Both the position numbers and the translations under genes were made by a program. A stretch of 64,000 bases of DNA from Leptospira sp. WS39.C2 (lineage in GTDB: Bacteria > Spirochaetota > Leptospiria > Leptospirales > Leptospiraceae): positions 2,844,001 through 2,908,000 of the forward strand of contig NZ_CP162142.1 in NCBI RefSeq assembly GCF_040833965.1, given 5' to 3'. The notes below the pieces were generated by a model. It was not told the origin of the DNA. It searched no databases and saw nothing but the letters and a program-made list of their open reading frames with translations. Positions within the stretch are counted from its first letter, which is position 1. Each line of letters begins with the position of its first letter. Shown one piece after another: positions 18,570-28,027 of the stretch.

Positions 18570-19217
18570 TTAGGCGAGAGAAGCTTGTTTTAAAAACTCT
18601 TTGAAGGTATCTATTTCTTTAGTGAAAAAAACAGGTCTTGGAGACTTCTGATCTTTTAACAAAAATACAATGCCTTGGTTGTGTAAAACCACTTGGTCAA
18701 GTTCGTCGGGAGTGTAGGTGTAAGTCACATTCCCTGAGTGGAACAAAAACCTACCGTTGTCTTCCGATAAGTTCCCACTTCCGATTCGTTTGAAATTTCG
18801 AAGTCCATCTTCCATGGCATCCAAATCTCCTGATCCTTCACCAAACGAAAGTTTCCCTGAATGGTCCAAATACAATGTACCATCGATTGTAAAATGACTT
18901 TCTTTTGGCGCTTGGGGTTCCGTTTCCAAATTCCCAGTTTGGTTTGGCCTAAGCACTTCTGATTTTTGTACCACACTGGGAGTTTGTTCTTCGGGGTACG
19001 AATAGGATAAATGACGGTCTTCTGAAATCGCTCTTTCCCTACGAATCCTCTCATCGAGTTGTGGGGGCACTGGAGGTGTTTGAGGCATCCGAAATTGCCC
19101 TTGGGATTGGGGTTTTCGGGATTGGTAGGTTGGTTGTTTGGATTTCCCTGGAGAAAGTGCAACATAAATAAAGCACAGAACTCCCACGAGGATCATTGCG
19201 AATGCGGCAAACAACAT
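18570..19217 (-). CDS. Hypothetical membrane-anchored protein
   Basis: A 215-residue protein with one N-terminal transmembrane helix (LFAAFAMILVGVLCFIYVAL, 2-21), a proline/glutamine-rich linker to about residue 60, and a C-terminal folded region (FTIDGTLYLDHSGKLSFG to the end) containing beta-type repeats. I know of no named domain. It is divergent from the SurA-like gene with 85 bases between them. The topology puts the globular part on one membrane face, probably the cytoplasm or periplasm. Confidence 0.7.
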   Translation of the reverse strand: MLFAAFAMILVGVLCFIYVALSPGKSKQPTYQSRKPQSQGQFRMPQTPPVPPQLDERIRRERAISEDRHLSYSYPEEQTPSVVQKSEVLRPNQTGNLETEPQAPKESHFTIDGTLYLDHSGKLSFGEGSGDLDAMEDGLRNFKRIGSGNLSEDNGRFLFHSGNVTYTYTPDELDQVVLHNQGIVFLLKDQKSPRPVFFTKEIDTFKEFLKQASLA

Positions 19218-19302
19218 ACTACCTATATTATCTGGACAAACTTGAAATCCCTTGATTACATTTTTTCTTTACAAGGGTTTTAGAAACGGAAACCTTTCCT
19301 TT

Positions 19303-20544
19303 ATGTTCGAAGATGAACCCTCTACTCTCAAAGAAAAAATTTATCGTACCATCATTGCTCTCTTTTTATTCATATTGGTAGGAACTCTTATCATTACCTT
19401 TTTGCCAGGTGATGCGGAGCAAAGCCTTGTGGGTGCCTTAACAGGTCAAAATTCCACAAAAGCTGGCTCTATCGCAGGCAGAAGCATCCCAGTGGACTAC
19501 TTTAATGCTGCCAAACGGGATTGTTATTACCGGTACCAACAATACGGCCGTGAAACTGCGCAAAATTCGGAACTTCTCAATTCCTGCGCCTTTTCTACAG
19601 TTCGAGAGATTTATATTGCCAATGACATTGCAACAGCTGTTGGATTCCAAGTTTCTGAAATCAGCATCAAACGGGAAATGTCCAAACAAGCCAGAGAAAT
19701 TCACAAAGAATCGGTAAGCCAAGCAGGGTATGGTGAAGAAGATTCCAGATCTCTCACTGAAATTTACCAACAAATTTACCGCACGGCACCAATGAATTAC
19801 CGCATTGACTCTGCAACGGGGTATGCTCTTTTTCCTAACTTCCTAGACCAACCACTCACTCCTTCTGAAAACGAAGTAGAATTGGAAAGCGAAGCAAAAC
19901 GTGCAAAAATTTCTTTCCGATTGGTTGCCATCTCCGAAGTGAATTTGTTAAATGCAGTGGAAGCAAAAATCAATATATCTGATCTTGAATTGCAAAAAGA
20001 ATATGAGAAAGAAAAAAAAGAAGGGACACTCTCCAAAGATCCATCAGGAAATTTTGTTAGTTTCGAAGTGAGAAAACCACTCCTCTTATCCAAACTCAAA
20101 TTTGACCGCAAACGTAAAGAAGCAGAAGTTTGGAAAGGACGTATCAGTCAAAAAATTTCTGAACCAAATGCCTTAGAAGCCATCGCACAAGAATCAGGAC
20201 AACCCATTGAAACTGTAAGTGGTGTTTCTTTGTCAGACCTGAAACTCATCACATCAAATCGTGGGAATAGTTACCGATTGGCTAACTCAAGTAAGTTTTG
20301 GGAATCCTTGGCAAACGATCCATTTAGCAAAAAAACAGTGGTTGGACCATTTTCCGACAATGACAAACAAGTTTATGTGGAATTTAGTGCCTTAACCTAC
20401 GGACAACCCACAGCACCAGCTCCTAAGGACCAAGCCGCAGATTTTTTGAAACAAAGGCAACTTCTTAGCTTTTTTCTTGAAATAAACCAGTCCTTAGCAG
20501 CAGAATACAACGTAGAGAAAAAAGGCCTTCTCTCTTTAGAATAA
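19303..20544 (+). CDS. SurA/PpiD-like membrane-anchored folding factor
   Basis: 413 residues from the ATG at 19303; an upstream in-frame TTG at 19252 would add 17 unlikely residues. A short cytoplasmic head is followed by one transmembrane helix (IIALFLFILVGTLIITFLPG, about 17-36). A SurA_N-like helical domain then begins with GSIAGRSIPVDYFNAAKRDCYYRY. The later region is helical with charged linkers, and its final part (VGPFSDNDKQVYVEFSAL) resembles the surface of a parvulin-type domain without a clear catalytic core. It is probably a periplasmic chaperone of the PpiD type. The stop overlaps the cheX start by one base (TAATG). Confidence 0.6.
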   Translation: MFEDEPSTLKEKIYRTIIALFLFILVGTLIITFLPGDAEQSLVGALTGQNSTKAGSIAGRSIPVDYFNAAKRDCYYRYQQYGRETAQNSELLNSCAFSTVREIYIANDIATAVGFQVSEISIKREMSKQAREIHKESVSQAGYGEEDSRSLTEIYQQIYRTAPMNYRIDSATGYALFPNFLDQPLTPSENEVELESEAKRAKISFRLVAISEVNLLNAVEAKINISDLELQKEYEKEKKEGTLSKDPSGNFVSFEVRKPLLLSKLKFDRKRKEAEVWKGRISQKISEPNALEAIAQESGQPIETVSGVSLSDLKLITSNRGNSYRLANSSKFWESLANDPFSKKTVVGPFSDNDKQVYVEFSALTYGQPTAPAPKDQAADFLKQRQLLSFFLEINQSLAAEYNVEKKGLLSLE

Positions 20545-21008
20545 TGCAAATCAAAGCCGACTTCATCAACCCATTCCTGGAAGCAGCCACCATCGTATTC
20601 CGCGATGTATTACAACAGGACCTCATCCGTGGAAAAATTGGGATCAAAGATTCCCCTGCCCCTAGCCATGAAATTGCCATCGTGATTGGTGTGGTTGGTT
20701 CTTTTAGTGGAGAAGTCGTCTACAGTATGAATTATGACGCTGCTTACAAAATTTCAAGGACACTTGTTCCTGGACTCTCAGATGAGGATGTGAAAAACGA
20801 ATACAAAGACATCCTTGGTGAGATTGCCAACATGACAACAGGTAATGCGATGAATATTTTTACTTCTGCTGGTCAGTCTGTAGAAATCACTACGCCTAAC
20901 ATCCAAGAGACACAAAGCACTTCTGTTCGATTCAATAAAAAACCAACACTTTCCATCAACTTATACTCTAAGTTTGGTAGGATTGAGGTAAACGTTGCCA
21001 TTGCTTAA
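20544..21008 (+). CDS. cheX: CheX-type chemotaxis phosphatase
   Basis: This 154-residue protein matches the CheX/CheC/FliY phosphatase fold. The ExxxTGNxxN motif appears as EIANMTTGNAMN near residues 92-103, where the glutamate and asparagine act on the phosphoryl group of CheY. The middle strand IVIGVVGSFSGEVVYSM is also typical. CheX is the usual CheY-P phosphatase of spirochaetes. It is translationally coupled to the SurA-like gene, an unexpected partner, and no other chemotaxis gene is in view. Confidence 0.85.
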   Translation: MQIKADFINPFLEAATIVFRDVLQQDLIRGKIGIKDSPAPSHEIAIVIGVVGSFSGEVVYSMNYDAAYKISRTLVPGLSDEDVKNEYKDILGEIANMTTGNAMNIFTSAGQSVEITTPNIQETQSTSVRFNKKPTLSINLYSKFGRIEVNVAIA

Positions 21009-21047
21009 TGGCAATTCTTCAAAATTTTAAATCTTACTTTTTATAAA

Positions 21048-22067
21048 TCAAATCGCAGAACCAAGGACACGGAGACGTTCCTTGGTTTCTTTTCTAAAGT
21101 CATACCCTGGTTTTGGATTTTTTCCTTCAACACCATTTAAATACAATTGGTAATACTTTAAAGCACGTTCTAAGTCCCTTTCTTCCCAACTACTTTCATA
21201 AATTTTTCCCAAATAATAATGAGCAGGTAAAAATTCCTCAGATTCTTTGAAGTTTTTAATGACACCAACCAATTGGTGTGCCGCAGATCGGTATTCTTTT
21301 TTTCGTATGAGGAGAGTGGCCATCGCATAATGAGCTCTAGGTGTGAGTTCTGTGTGTTTTGGAAATTCAGTGACCAACTTTAAATATTCTTTGTATGCTT
21401 TTTCTTCTGATTCAGGATTTCCAATTCGATCTAATGATCTCGCCAATTCAAATTGGGTTTTAATTTTAAAATCTGGATCTTCTTGTTTTTCAACTAAACT
21501 TGATGATTCTTTATCTTTTCCATCCAATCCAAATAAGTTTGTGTTTTCTGAACGAGAAAACTTAGCAGATTCCCCTTCTTTGTTGTAGGAGTCAGCAAAC
21601 TCTTGTTCGGCTGTCTTTTTTTGGTCTCGCGAAAGATAAGCTTTCCCTTTTTGATAGGAAGCTTTGGAAGGATCAATCACTTCCTTCTTTTTTTTCTTCT
21701 TTGAATCGGCTTTAGATGCAGATGGGGCAAATTCGGTTTTTGGAAGGTTCCCATTAACGACAACTTGTTCTGTTTGATTCGGAATTTCTTTTGAAAGAGT
21801 AGTATTACTAACTGTTGTTGTTCCAGTTGGGTTACTGGTTGTTTTAGATTCATTATCCTTCGTTTTGGAACCTGTTGGATTGGGACTGGTTGGGTCTACA
21901 ACCGAGTTTTGATTTGATTCTTTCCAAGTTTCAGGGAATGGCAAAAAAATTTCTGTTGGCTCTCCGAATGCAGCAGAGGTAAAACAGAGGGAATGGAATA
22001 AGATTGTAATAAGAAAGAGGAAATTTGATTTTCCAATCCAGTGGGAAAATATACAGTTATGATTCAT
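21048..22067 (-). CDS. TPR-containing periplasmic protein
   Basis: A 339-residue protein with a signal-like N-terminus (FLFLITILFHSLCFTSAAFG), a serine/threonine/asparagine-rich disordered stretch to about residue 150 that includes the lysine run KKKKKK, and then tetratricopeptide-type helices (about 205-330, such as RAHYAMATLLIRKKEYRSAAHQL and AHYYLGKIYESSW). It is probably a scaffold in the envelope, like YbgF/CpoB. The start overlaps the upstream gene by ATGA, making it the last gene of a three-gene envelope operon with the OmpA-family protein. Confidence 0.78.
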   Translation of the reverse strand: MNHNCIFSHWIGKSNFLFLITILFHSLCFTSAAFGEPTEIFLPFPETWKESNQNSVVDPTSPNPTGSKTKDNESKTTSNPTGTTTVSNTTLSKEIPNQTEQVVVNGNLPKTEFAPSASKADSKKKKKKEVIDPSKASYQKGKAYLSRDQKKTAEQEFADSYNKEGESAKFSRSENTNLFGLDGKDKESSSLVEKQEDPDFKIKTQFELARSLDRIGNPESEEKAYKEYLKLVTEFPKHTELTPRAHYAMATLLIRKKEYRSAAHQLVGVIKNFKESEEFLPAHYYLGKIYESSWEERDLERALKYYQLYLNGVEGKNPKPGYDFRKETKERLRVLGSAI

Positions 22068-22792
22068 CGAAGGTTTTTCGGAATCCGTTCCAAATTTCTA
22101 GGTTTTCCCATCCCTTCCTTAGATTCAGAAGGTTTTGGGAGTTTTAAAGTTTCTAAATTTTTCTCTTCGTTTTTTTCCTTCACTTTTTTTTCTAATTCTG
22201 AAACTCGAGTTAACATCTTTTGCATTCTTAGTTCATCATCAGAAGTTTGGGAAGGTTCCATATTTTCTTTGGGTGAAACAGGTTGTACATCGATTGGTGA
22301 TGGGATCAATCCATCACCTGACGGAGTGTAAATGGGAGGGACAGACGTATCTTCAGATTTACGATTGCGAAAATCATATTCTTTACCCAAAAACTCTTGT
22401 TCCTCAGGGATAGTGTCATGTGTGTAACCATTCGATTCCCGTTCACTTAGGAAATCAAATTGCATACGACGATTGGATTCATATTTTAAATCTTCTGGAT
22501 TTGACATTCGCACATCTTTTCGTTTGCGGTTGTAATCCCTTTCAATTTCAGTGATGAACAAACTACGTGTGTCTTGGGCTAATTGTTGTCCTTGTGGTTT
22601 CGCATTTTCCCAACCATGAGACCAACCAATATAAATTGCCATCAGCAGGAAAAAAACAAAAAGTGCGATGGCAATTTTTTTAAGTAAATCTTGGACCTGT
22701 GGGGGAATTTTATCCACAAGACCGTCGACGGCCCCCATCATTTTTTGTGTGTCTACATTGACTTTGGGTATATTGATATTTTTGATATCCAC
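22064..22792 (-). CDS. Single-pass membrane protein with coiled coil, unknown function
   Basis: A 242-residue protein with an amphipathic head, one transmembrane helix (IAIALFVFFLLMAIYIGW, about 41-58), a charged periplasmic region and a coiled coil near 190-212 (MLTRVSELEKKVKEKNEEK). I do not recognise a family. It lies three bases after the OmpA-family gene and overlaps the TPR gene by four bases, so it may bridge the inner membrane to that envelope complex. Confidence 0.75.
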   Translation of the reverse strand: MDIKNINIPKVNVDTQKMMGAVDGLVDKIPPQVQDLLKKIAIALFVFFLLMAIYIGWSHGWENAKPQGQQLAQDTRSLFITEIERDYNRKRKDVRMSNPEDLKYESNRRMQFDFLSERESNGYTHDTIPEEQEFLGKEYDFRNRKSEDTSVPPIYTPSGDGLIPSPIDVQPVSPKENMEPSQTSDDELRMQKMLTRVSELEKKVKEKNEEKNLETLKLPKPSESKEGMGKPRNLERIPKNLR

Positions 22793-22795
22793 AGT

Positions 22796-24652
22796 TTACT
22801 CTTCCAAAATTTTAAAAACTACCCGTCTATTTACGGCACGACCATCATCGGTTCCATTATCAGCAATGGGAGTACTTGGCCCAAGTCCCACAACGGAAAT
22901 CCTCGTTTCTTCTATTTTATGTTTAGACTTTAAATAAACTGCAACCGAATTTGCACGTTCCAAGGACAACTTTTGGTTCGCCGCTTTTGTACCAACATTG
23001 TCCGTATGGCCTTCAATGAGTACCTTTAAATTCCCGGTTTTTTTCAGAATTCCTGCCAATCTGTCAAGTTCTGGCTCCGACTCTTTAGCAAATTCAGCAG
23101 ACCGAAAGGCAAAGAACAAATTGTTCATCACAATTTGGTTTCCTTTTTTCAGTTTTGGCAAAACGAGTAATACTGATTTCTCTTTTTCTTCCTTTTCTTT
23201 GCCCACCAAATTGAGGTTTTGTGAAACAGGGATATATCCTTCTTTTTCTCCATAAAATCCGTAATTCTCTTCATACGGTAATATGATACTGAACTCACCT
23301 GTACTCGGATCGCTAACAGTAGAACCAATGGTTTTTTTCTTTAGTAAGGATTCGTATTGGACATAAGCAGATAATGGTTTCCCTGCTTCATCCACAACCT
23401 TTCCTTTGATCACAACAACTGGTTCAGGTTGAAAATGGTGGGGAATTGCCGCCATAAAAAGTTCCCCATCTCTTGACACATAAGCCCAATTTCCAAGTGC
23501 TGGGATACTAAAAAAATTAACACCTCTTAGGTTAGGGGACAACTCTTGTGGTTCTGTCCAAGAGGTCCAAGAATCACCATTCCTTCTAGAAATAAAAATC
23601 GATATTCCTTCTTTCCTTCCAGACGAAGAAAAATATAAAGTGCGATCGTCGGGGCCAAGAAAAGGTGCCATCTCTTCTTCTCCCGTATTCAATGTACTAC
23701 CTAGATTCATTCCATCTTCGAAGATTCCCGAATCATTTTGTAGACTTACATACAAATCAAGTTTCCCATAGTTTTTCTTTTGTTGGGCAGAATAAATTAA
23801 GGTACGACCACTTGAAGACAAAGCAGATCCACCAAATACTTGTTGGTTGGGATTATCCGATTTTTTATACCAATTATAAAAACTAGGGAATTGGATGGGA
23901 CTTGGCATCGTCCATCCCGTTTCTGTTTTGCGAGTTTTATACAAAGGAGCTCTGCTTTGAATTTTTTCTGACCTTTCTTTGTATTCGTTTTCTAATTTTG
24001 TTAATACAATATGAAACTCTTTGGCGTTTGCTGCTTCTCTTGTTGCCATTTGGGATTTTTGAGTCATCTCACGTTTCAGATTGTCGAGTAATTCCTCTTC
24101 ACCAAAGTTTCCAAATACAAAAAGTTCATTGCCTCCCGGTAATGCGGAAATTACGGCTGAAGGATAACGGTTATTGAGTGGAGTTGGGAGTTGTTCTCCT
24201 GCCATCCAAAAACCAAATTGGTCTCGTTTGGAAGCCCAGATTTTTTGAGTGGAACGCCCTCCCTCTCTTACAAGTGCAGTCCAAAACAATACTTTCCCAT
24301 CTGGAGTACATTGTGGATTAAAAGAAAACAATCCTTGGGTCACGTATCTTGGGATTTTTTTTAAAGTCCAATCGGGAGTTTTTCCTGTTTCAAACGGTTC
24401 TATTTCATAACGAATCGGGGAACATCCATCACCTTGCACATCGCATAACATCCGTACCTTTTTCCCACTCAAATAGGCAAGTTCTTCCTGCAATAGAGTA
24501 TTCGATATTCGGAATACTTGTTTCTCCGTTCGCAAAAGATGCCCAGTATTGATGAGGTCTCCCTCCAAAACCTGGATTCCATTTTTTATACTTTGCGAAC
24601 TGGTGAGTCCGCTCCCAAAAAGGAAGAGAATGATGAGAAGAATCCGTGCCAT
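22796..24652 (-). CDS. OmpA-family protein with PD40-like propeller
   Basis: This 618-residue exported protein starts with a signal peptide (ARILLIILFLFGSGLTSSQ). A beta-propeller-like region of PD40/WD40 repeats runs to about residue 400 (RYPSAVISALPGGNELFVFG, APFLGPDDRTLYFSSSGR). A carboxypeptidase-regulatory-like fold follows, around GKVVDEAGKPLSAYVQYESL. The C-terminus is OmpA-like (about 505-617), with LIEGHTDNVG, NQKLSLERANSVAVYL and DDGRAVNRRVVF, the peptidoglycan-binding residues. It probably anchors an outer-membrane or periplasmic complex to the wall. It heads an operon with a coiled-coil membrane protein and a TPR protein. Confidence 0.88.
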   Translation of the reverse strand: MARILLIILFLFGSGLTSSQSIKNGIQVLEGDLINTGHLLRTEKQVFRISNTLLQEELAYLSGKKVRMLCDVQGDGCSPIRYEIEPFETGKTPDWTLKKIPRYVTQGLFSFNPQCTPDGKVLFWTALVREGGRSTQKIWASKRDQFGFWMAGEQLPTPLNNRYPSAVISALPGGNELFVFGNFGEEELLDNLKREMTQKSQMATREAANAKEFHIVLTKLENEYKERSEKIQSRAPLYKTRKTETGWTMPSPIQFPSFYNWYKKSDNPNQQVFGGSALSSSGRTLIYSAQQKKNYGKLDLYVSLQNDSGIFEDGMNLGSTLNTGEEEMAPFLGPDDRTLYFSSSGRKEGISIFISRRNGDSWTSWTEPQELSPNLRGVNFFSIPALGNWAYVSRDGELFMAAIPHHFQPEPVVVIKGKVVDEAGKPLSAYVQYESLLKKKTIGSTVSDPSTGEFSIILPYEENYGFYGEKEGYIPVSQNLNLVGKEKEEKEKSVLLVLPKLKKGNQIVMNNLFFAFRSAEFAKESEPELDRLAGILKKTGNLKVLIEGHTDNVGTKAANQKLSLERANSVAVYLKSKHKIEETRISVVGLGPSTPIADNGTDDGRAVNRRVVFKILEE

Positions 24653-24702
24653 ACCATACGAAATGTCGGTTGAAACCTCCGATTCCCTTAGAAAATTGAC
24701 CT

Positions 24703-26343
24703 ATGATCCAAGCTAGCGGCATTACAGTCTCCTTCGGGAAAAAACCCCTTTTTGAAAACGTATCCATTAAATTCAAACCGGAGTGCCGTTACGGGCTGAT
24801 TGGAGCCAATGGCTCTGGAAAATCGACCTTTATGAAGGTCTTAGCGGGTATTTTACAGCCCTCAGCGGGCTCTGTAGTCCTCGACAAAGACATTAAAGTA
24901 GGGTATTTGAAGCAGGACCACTACGAATACGAAAATGAGACCGTTCTTGGAACCGTTCTACGTGGTAATCCTGAACTTTGGAGCCTGATGGCAGAACGAG
25001 ATGCCATTTACGCCAAAGAAGACATGACAGACGAAGAAGGGATTCGGATTTCCGAAATAGAAGAACAATTCGCAGATATGGGCGGTTACGAGGCCGAATC
25101 TGTCGCGGGTGAACTATTAGAAGGTCTAGGAATCCCTACAACAGCACATAGCCGGCCTTTAAACTTTTTAACTGGTGGTTTCAAACTACGAGTCCTTCTG
25201 GCCCAAGTACTATTTTTAAAACCGGATGTACTGCTCCTTGACGAACCAACAAACCACTTGGATATCAAAACCATCCATTGGTTGGAAGAACTCCTCACCA
25301 ACTACGAAGGTGTTGTCATTGTCATCTCCCACGACCGTCATTTTATCAACTCTGTCGCCACTCATATTGCTGACTTAGATTATAATACCATCAGAGTTTT
25401 CCCTGGAAATTACGACGACTTTATGATTGCTGCAGAACAATCACGTGACCAACTTGTTAGTGATAGCAAACGAGCCAAAGAAAAAATTGCCGACTTACAA
25501 GAGTTTGTTTCTAGATTTTCTGCCAACGCAAGTAAATCCAAACAAGCAACTTCTCGCCAAAAGATGATCGAAAAAATCAAAGCTGACATGGTGGAAGTAA
25601 AACCTTCATCGAGAGTTGCACCATACATTCGTTTCAAAGCAAAACGTGTGTTAGGAAAAGATGTGTTTGAAGCAATCAATATTTCAAAATCCTATGATGG
25701 CAAACCAGTCATCAAAGATTTTAGTACATCCATCACAAAGGGTGAAAAAGTGGGGATTGTCGGAACAAACGGTGTTGGTAAAACCACTCTACTCAAAATG
25801 TTATTAAAAAAATTAGAGCCAGATTCTGGACAAGTGAAATGGGGAGATTCAGTAGAAACTTCCTTTTTCCCGCAAGACCACCGTGAAGCGATGGAACCAG
25901 ATGCGGATACCCTTGTAGAATGGTTACTTCGCAACTCACCACCAGGAACAGAAGTACAAGAGATCCGTGCTATTTTAGGAAGGATGTTATTTTCCGGCGA
26001 TATGGCAAACAAATCCACAACGGTTTTATCGGGTGGTGAAAAATCTAGGATGATCATTGGAAAAATGATCCTTGCTTGTGATAACGTCATAGCCCTTGAC
26101 GAACCAACAAACCACTTAGACTTAGAAACTATTGAAGCCTTGAACTACGCCTTATCTTTGTTTGAAGGAACAGTGATCCTAGTTTCGCATGATAGAGAGT
26201 TTATCTCTTCTTTATGTACAAGAATCATAGAAGTGACACCAGAAGGGATCAAAGATTTTAAAGGAAATTACGAAGAATTTTTGGATCGAGAAGGAAACGA
26301 TTTTTACAAACGACTCACTGGGGGAGCAATCCTTACTCCTTAA
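24703..26343 (+). CDS. ybiT: ABC-F ribosome-associated ATPase, YbiT type
   Basis: This 546-residue protein has two ABC modules and no membrane segments. Walker A is IGANGSGKST (near 34) and VGTNGVGKTT (near 353); Walker B is LLLDEPTNHLD and IALDEPTNHLD. The second signature is LSGGEKSR, while the first is the degenerate LTGGFKLRVLLAQ. The linker ADLQEFVSRFSANASKSKQA (about 263-282) is nearly identical to that of E. coli YbiT, as is the overall length. ABC-F proteins act on the ribosomal E site to relieve stalled translation. Its end overlaps the converging outer-membrane gene by four bases. Confidence 0.92.
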   Translation: MIQASGITVSFGKKPLFENVSIKFKPECRYGLIGANGSGKSTFMKVLAGILQPSAGSVVLDKDIKVGYLKQDHYEYENETVLGTVLRGNPELWSLMAERDAIYAKEDMTDEEGIRISEIEEQFADMGGYEAESVAGELLEGLGIPTTAHSRPLNFLTGGFKLRVLLAQVLFLKPDVLLLDEPTNHLDIKTIHWLEELLTNYEGVVIVISHDRHFINSVATHIADLDYNTIRVFPGNYDDFMIAAEQSRDQLVSDSKRAKEKIADLQEFVSRFSANASKSKQATSRQKMIEKIKADMVEVKPSSRVAPYIRFKAKRVLGKDVFEAINISKSYDGKPVIKDFSTSITKGEKVGIVGTNGVGKTTLLKMLLKKLEPDSGQVKWGDSVETSFFPQDHREAMEPDADTLVEWLLRNSPPGTEVQEIRAILGRMLFSGDMANKSTTVLSGGEKSRMIIGKMILACDNVIALDEPTNHLDLETIEALNYALSLFEGTVILVSHDREFISSLCTRIIEVTPEGIKDFKGNYEEFLDREGNDFYKRLTGGAILTP

Positions 26344-27371
26344 AATTGGTAATTTAGGGAGAGGTTTGCCGATTGCATATCTCTCCCCGCCATAATCTCT
26401 GTTGTAACACTAAAATTTCCCTGCCCAAAACGAAAGCCTAAACTTCCATAACCAAAACTCGAAACATGATCGTATCTAGTCGCAAGTCTGATACCGATAA
26501 CACTTGGCATAGAAGTAAAATCATCTGGATTGGCTCTTGTAGATATAAGAGCATAACGGCTTACTTGGAGTGATGTATATCCATGATTGTATACAAACCC
26601 AAGTCCAGGTACGATAGACAAAAATCCGATTGTCCAATTGTATTTCACATCAATTGTATAAGATACAATTCTTGATTGGTAAAACAAATCGTTTACACCT
26701 AACCAACGACGTTTATCACCATCAATGCGAAATTGGGTGGGCCTACGATCATAGGAACTCAAATATAAATCTTGGTGGGTATTAAATAATCCAAACCCAA
26801 ATGAAAAACCAGAAGATTCAGGAAAATACCGAAAAAGGATTCCATAATTCTGAACCTTCCCCCTAACTTCTGTATTTCGAATTTTAACGAAAGGAATGTT
26901 TGCTTCATTAAATTCATAAGGGAAAAAATGAGTAGTCACATTCCATCGGCTGGCATAAGGACTATTGAATAATTCACTCAAATTGGCGGTGAAACTGATC
27001 GAAGGAGAAGCAGCCACACCTTGTTTTGGTAAATTTCGTAATTCAGAATTTTCATAATAAAAATCACGCGCTTTAGATTGTCCTCTTGCGACGGTGTAAC
27101 CCAATCCCAATCGATAGGAAGGTACATTTTGGCCTCCCGATTGATTGGAATTTAAATTTTGTAAGACAGCATTTTCACCCATGGAACGTAAAAAACCATT
27201 TGTATACACTCTGTCGAGAGTTGGTCCTGCAAAATTCCCTAATACTTGGTATTCGGATGGTATATTCGAACATTCCCCTCCCAAACAGAGGACTTGTGCT
27301 TCTAAACTAAACTGTTTTAGAAAAAACAAAGGTGAAAAAAGGAATATGAATGATATTTGAAAAAACTTCAT
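26340..27371 (-). CDS. Predicted outer-membrane beta-barrel protein
   Basis: A 343-residue exported protein with a signal peptide (FFQISFIFLFSPLFFLKQFSLEA), alternating aromatic/polar strands throughout, and a terminal phenylalanine (ANLSLNYQF), the C-terminal signal for BAM-dependent insertion. I do not recognise a named family; similar conserved proteins are common in Leptospira. It converges on ybiT with a four-base overlap and is separated by about 60 bases from rdgB. Confidence 0.72.
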   Translation of the reverse strand: MKFFQISFIFLFSPLFFLKQFSLEAQVLCLGGECSNIPSEYQVLGNFAGPTLDRVYTNGFLRSMGENAVLQNLNSNQSGGQNVPSYRLGLGYTVARGQSKARDFYYENSELRNLPKQGVAASPSISFTANLSELFNSPYASRWNVTTHFFPYEFNEANIPFVKIRNTEVRGKVQNYGILFRYFPESSGFSFGFGLFNTHQDLYLSSYDRRPTQFRIDGDKRRWLGVNDLFYQSRIVSYTIDVKYNWTIGFLSIVPGLGFVYNHGYTSLQVSRYALISTRANPDDFTSMPSVIGIRLATRYDHVSSFGYGSLGFRFGQGNFSVTTEIMAGRDMQSANLSLNYQF

Positions 27372-27430
27372 ACGTATTTGGTTTTTGTGAACAAAAAATG
27401 TGAATCAAACCTAAGGCAGACTAACTTACG

Positions 27431-28027
27431 TTATTGGATAGTTTGAAACCATTCCAAAAAAAGTTCCATCGCTTTTTTTCTGTGGGATACTTTGTTTTTT
27501 TCCCCCTCAGGCACTTCCGAAAATCTTTTTCCAAAATCTGGATAATAAAAAATCGGATCATATCCAAAACCATAAGGACCAATTTCATCATATTCGGAAG
27601 TAATGACCCCTTCTACCTTGCCTTCAAATGAAACTAGATGGTTTGTATCCACATAAGTCACAACACAGCTGTAATGTGCGTTACGACTTGGATTTTCTCC
27701 AAGTTGCGATAGCAAATACAAGGCACGTTCTTTATCCGAAAGACCAGGACCACCAAATCTTGCCGAATACACACCAGGTTCACCACCCAGAGCATCAACT
27801 GAGATCCCAGAATCGTCAGCAAAAGAAGGTAAACCCGTGAGACGAAAGAGTTCTTTGGATTTGATAAAGGAATTCCCAAGAAATGTGGATTCGGTTTCTT
27901 CCGGTTGGAAGTGTATACCTAAGGATTTTGGAGTGACTACCTCATACCCTAAGGTTTCGAGTAACATTTGCATTTCTTTTCGTTTGTGTTCACTTCCAGA
28001 AGCAAATGCTAACGTTTTTTTGGTCAG
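27431..28027 (-). CDS. rdgB: XTP/dITP pyrophosphatase RdgB/HAM1 with a CTG start
   Basis: The protein removes non-canonical ITP/XTP from nucleotide pools. From the CTG at 28027 it is 198 residues, the usual length, and opens with MTKKTLAFASGSEHKRKEM, where ASGSEHK corresponds to the family's (A/S)TGNxHK substrate loop. The family core SFADDSGISVDALGGEPGVYSARFGG follows, and GPYGFGYDPIF lies near the end. The first in-frame ATG, at 27973, would give 180 residues and lose the conserved N-terminus, so it is unlikely. GAGGAAG lies seven bases upstream of CTG, and CTG overlaps the STAS stop (CTGA), so translation is probably coupled. Confidence 0.85.
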   Translation of the reverse strand: MTKKTLAFASGSEHKRKEMQMLLETLGYEVVTPKSLGIHFQPEETESTFLGNSFIKSKELFRLTGLPSFADDSGISVDALGGEPGVYSARFGGPGLSDKERALYLLSQLGENPSRNAHYSCVVTYVDTNHLVSFEGKVEGVITSEYDEIGPYGFGYDPIFYYPDFGKRFSEVPEGEKNKVSHRKKAMELFLEWFQTIQ

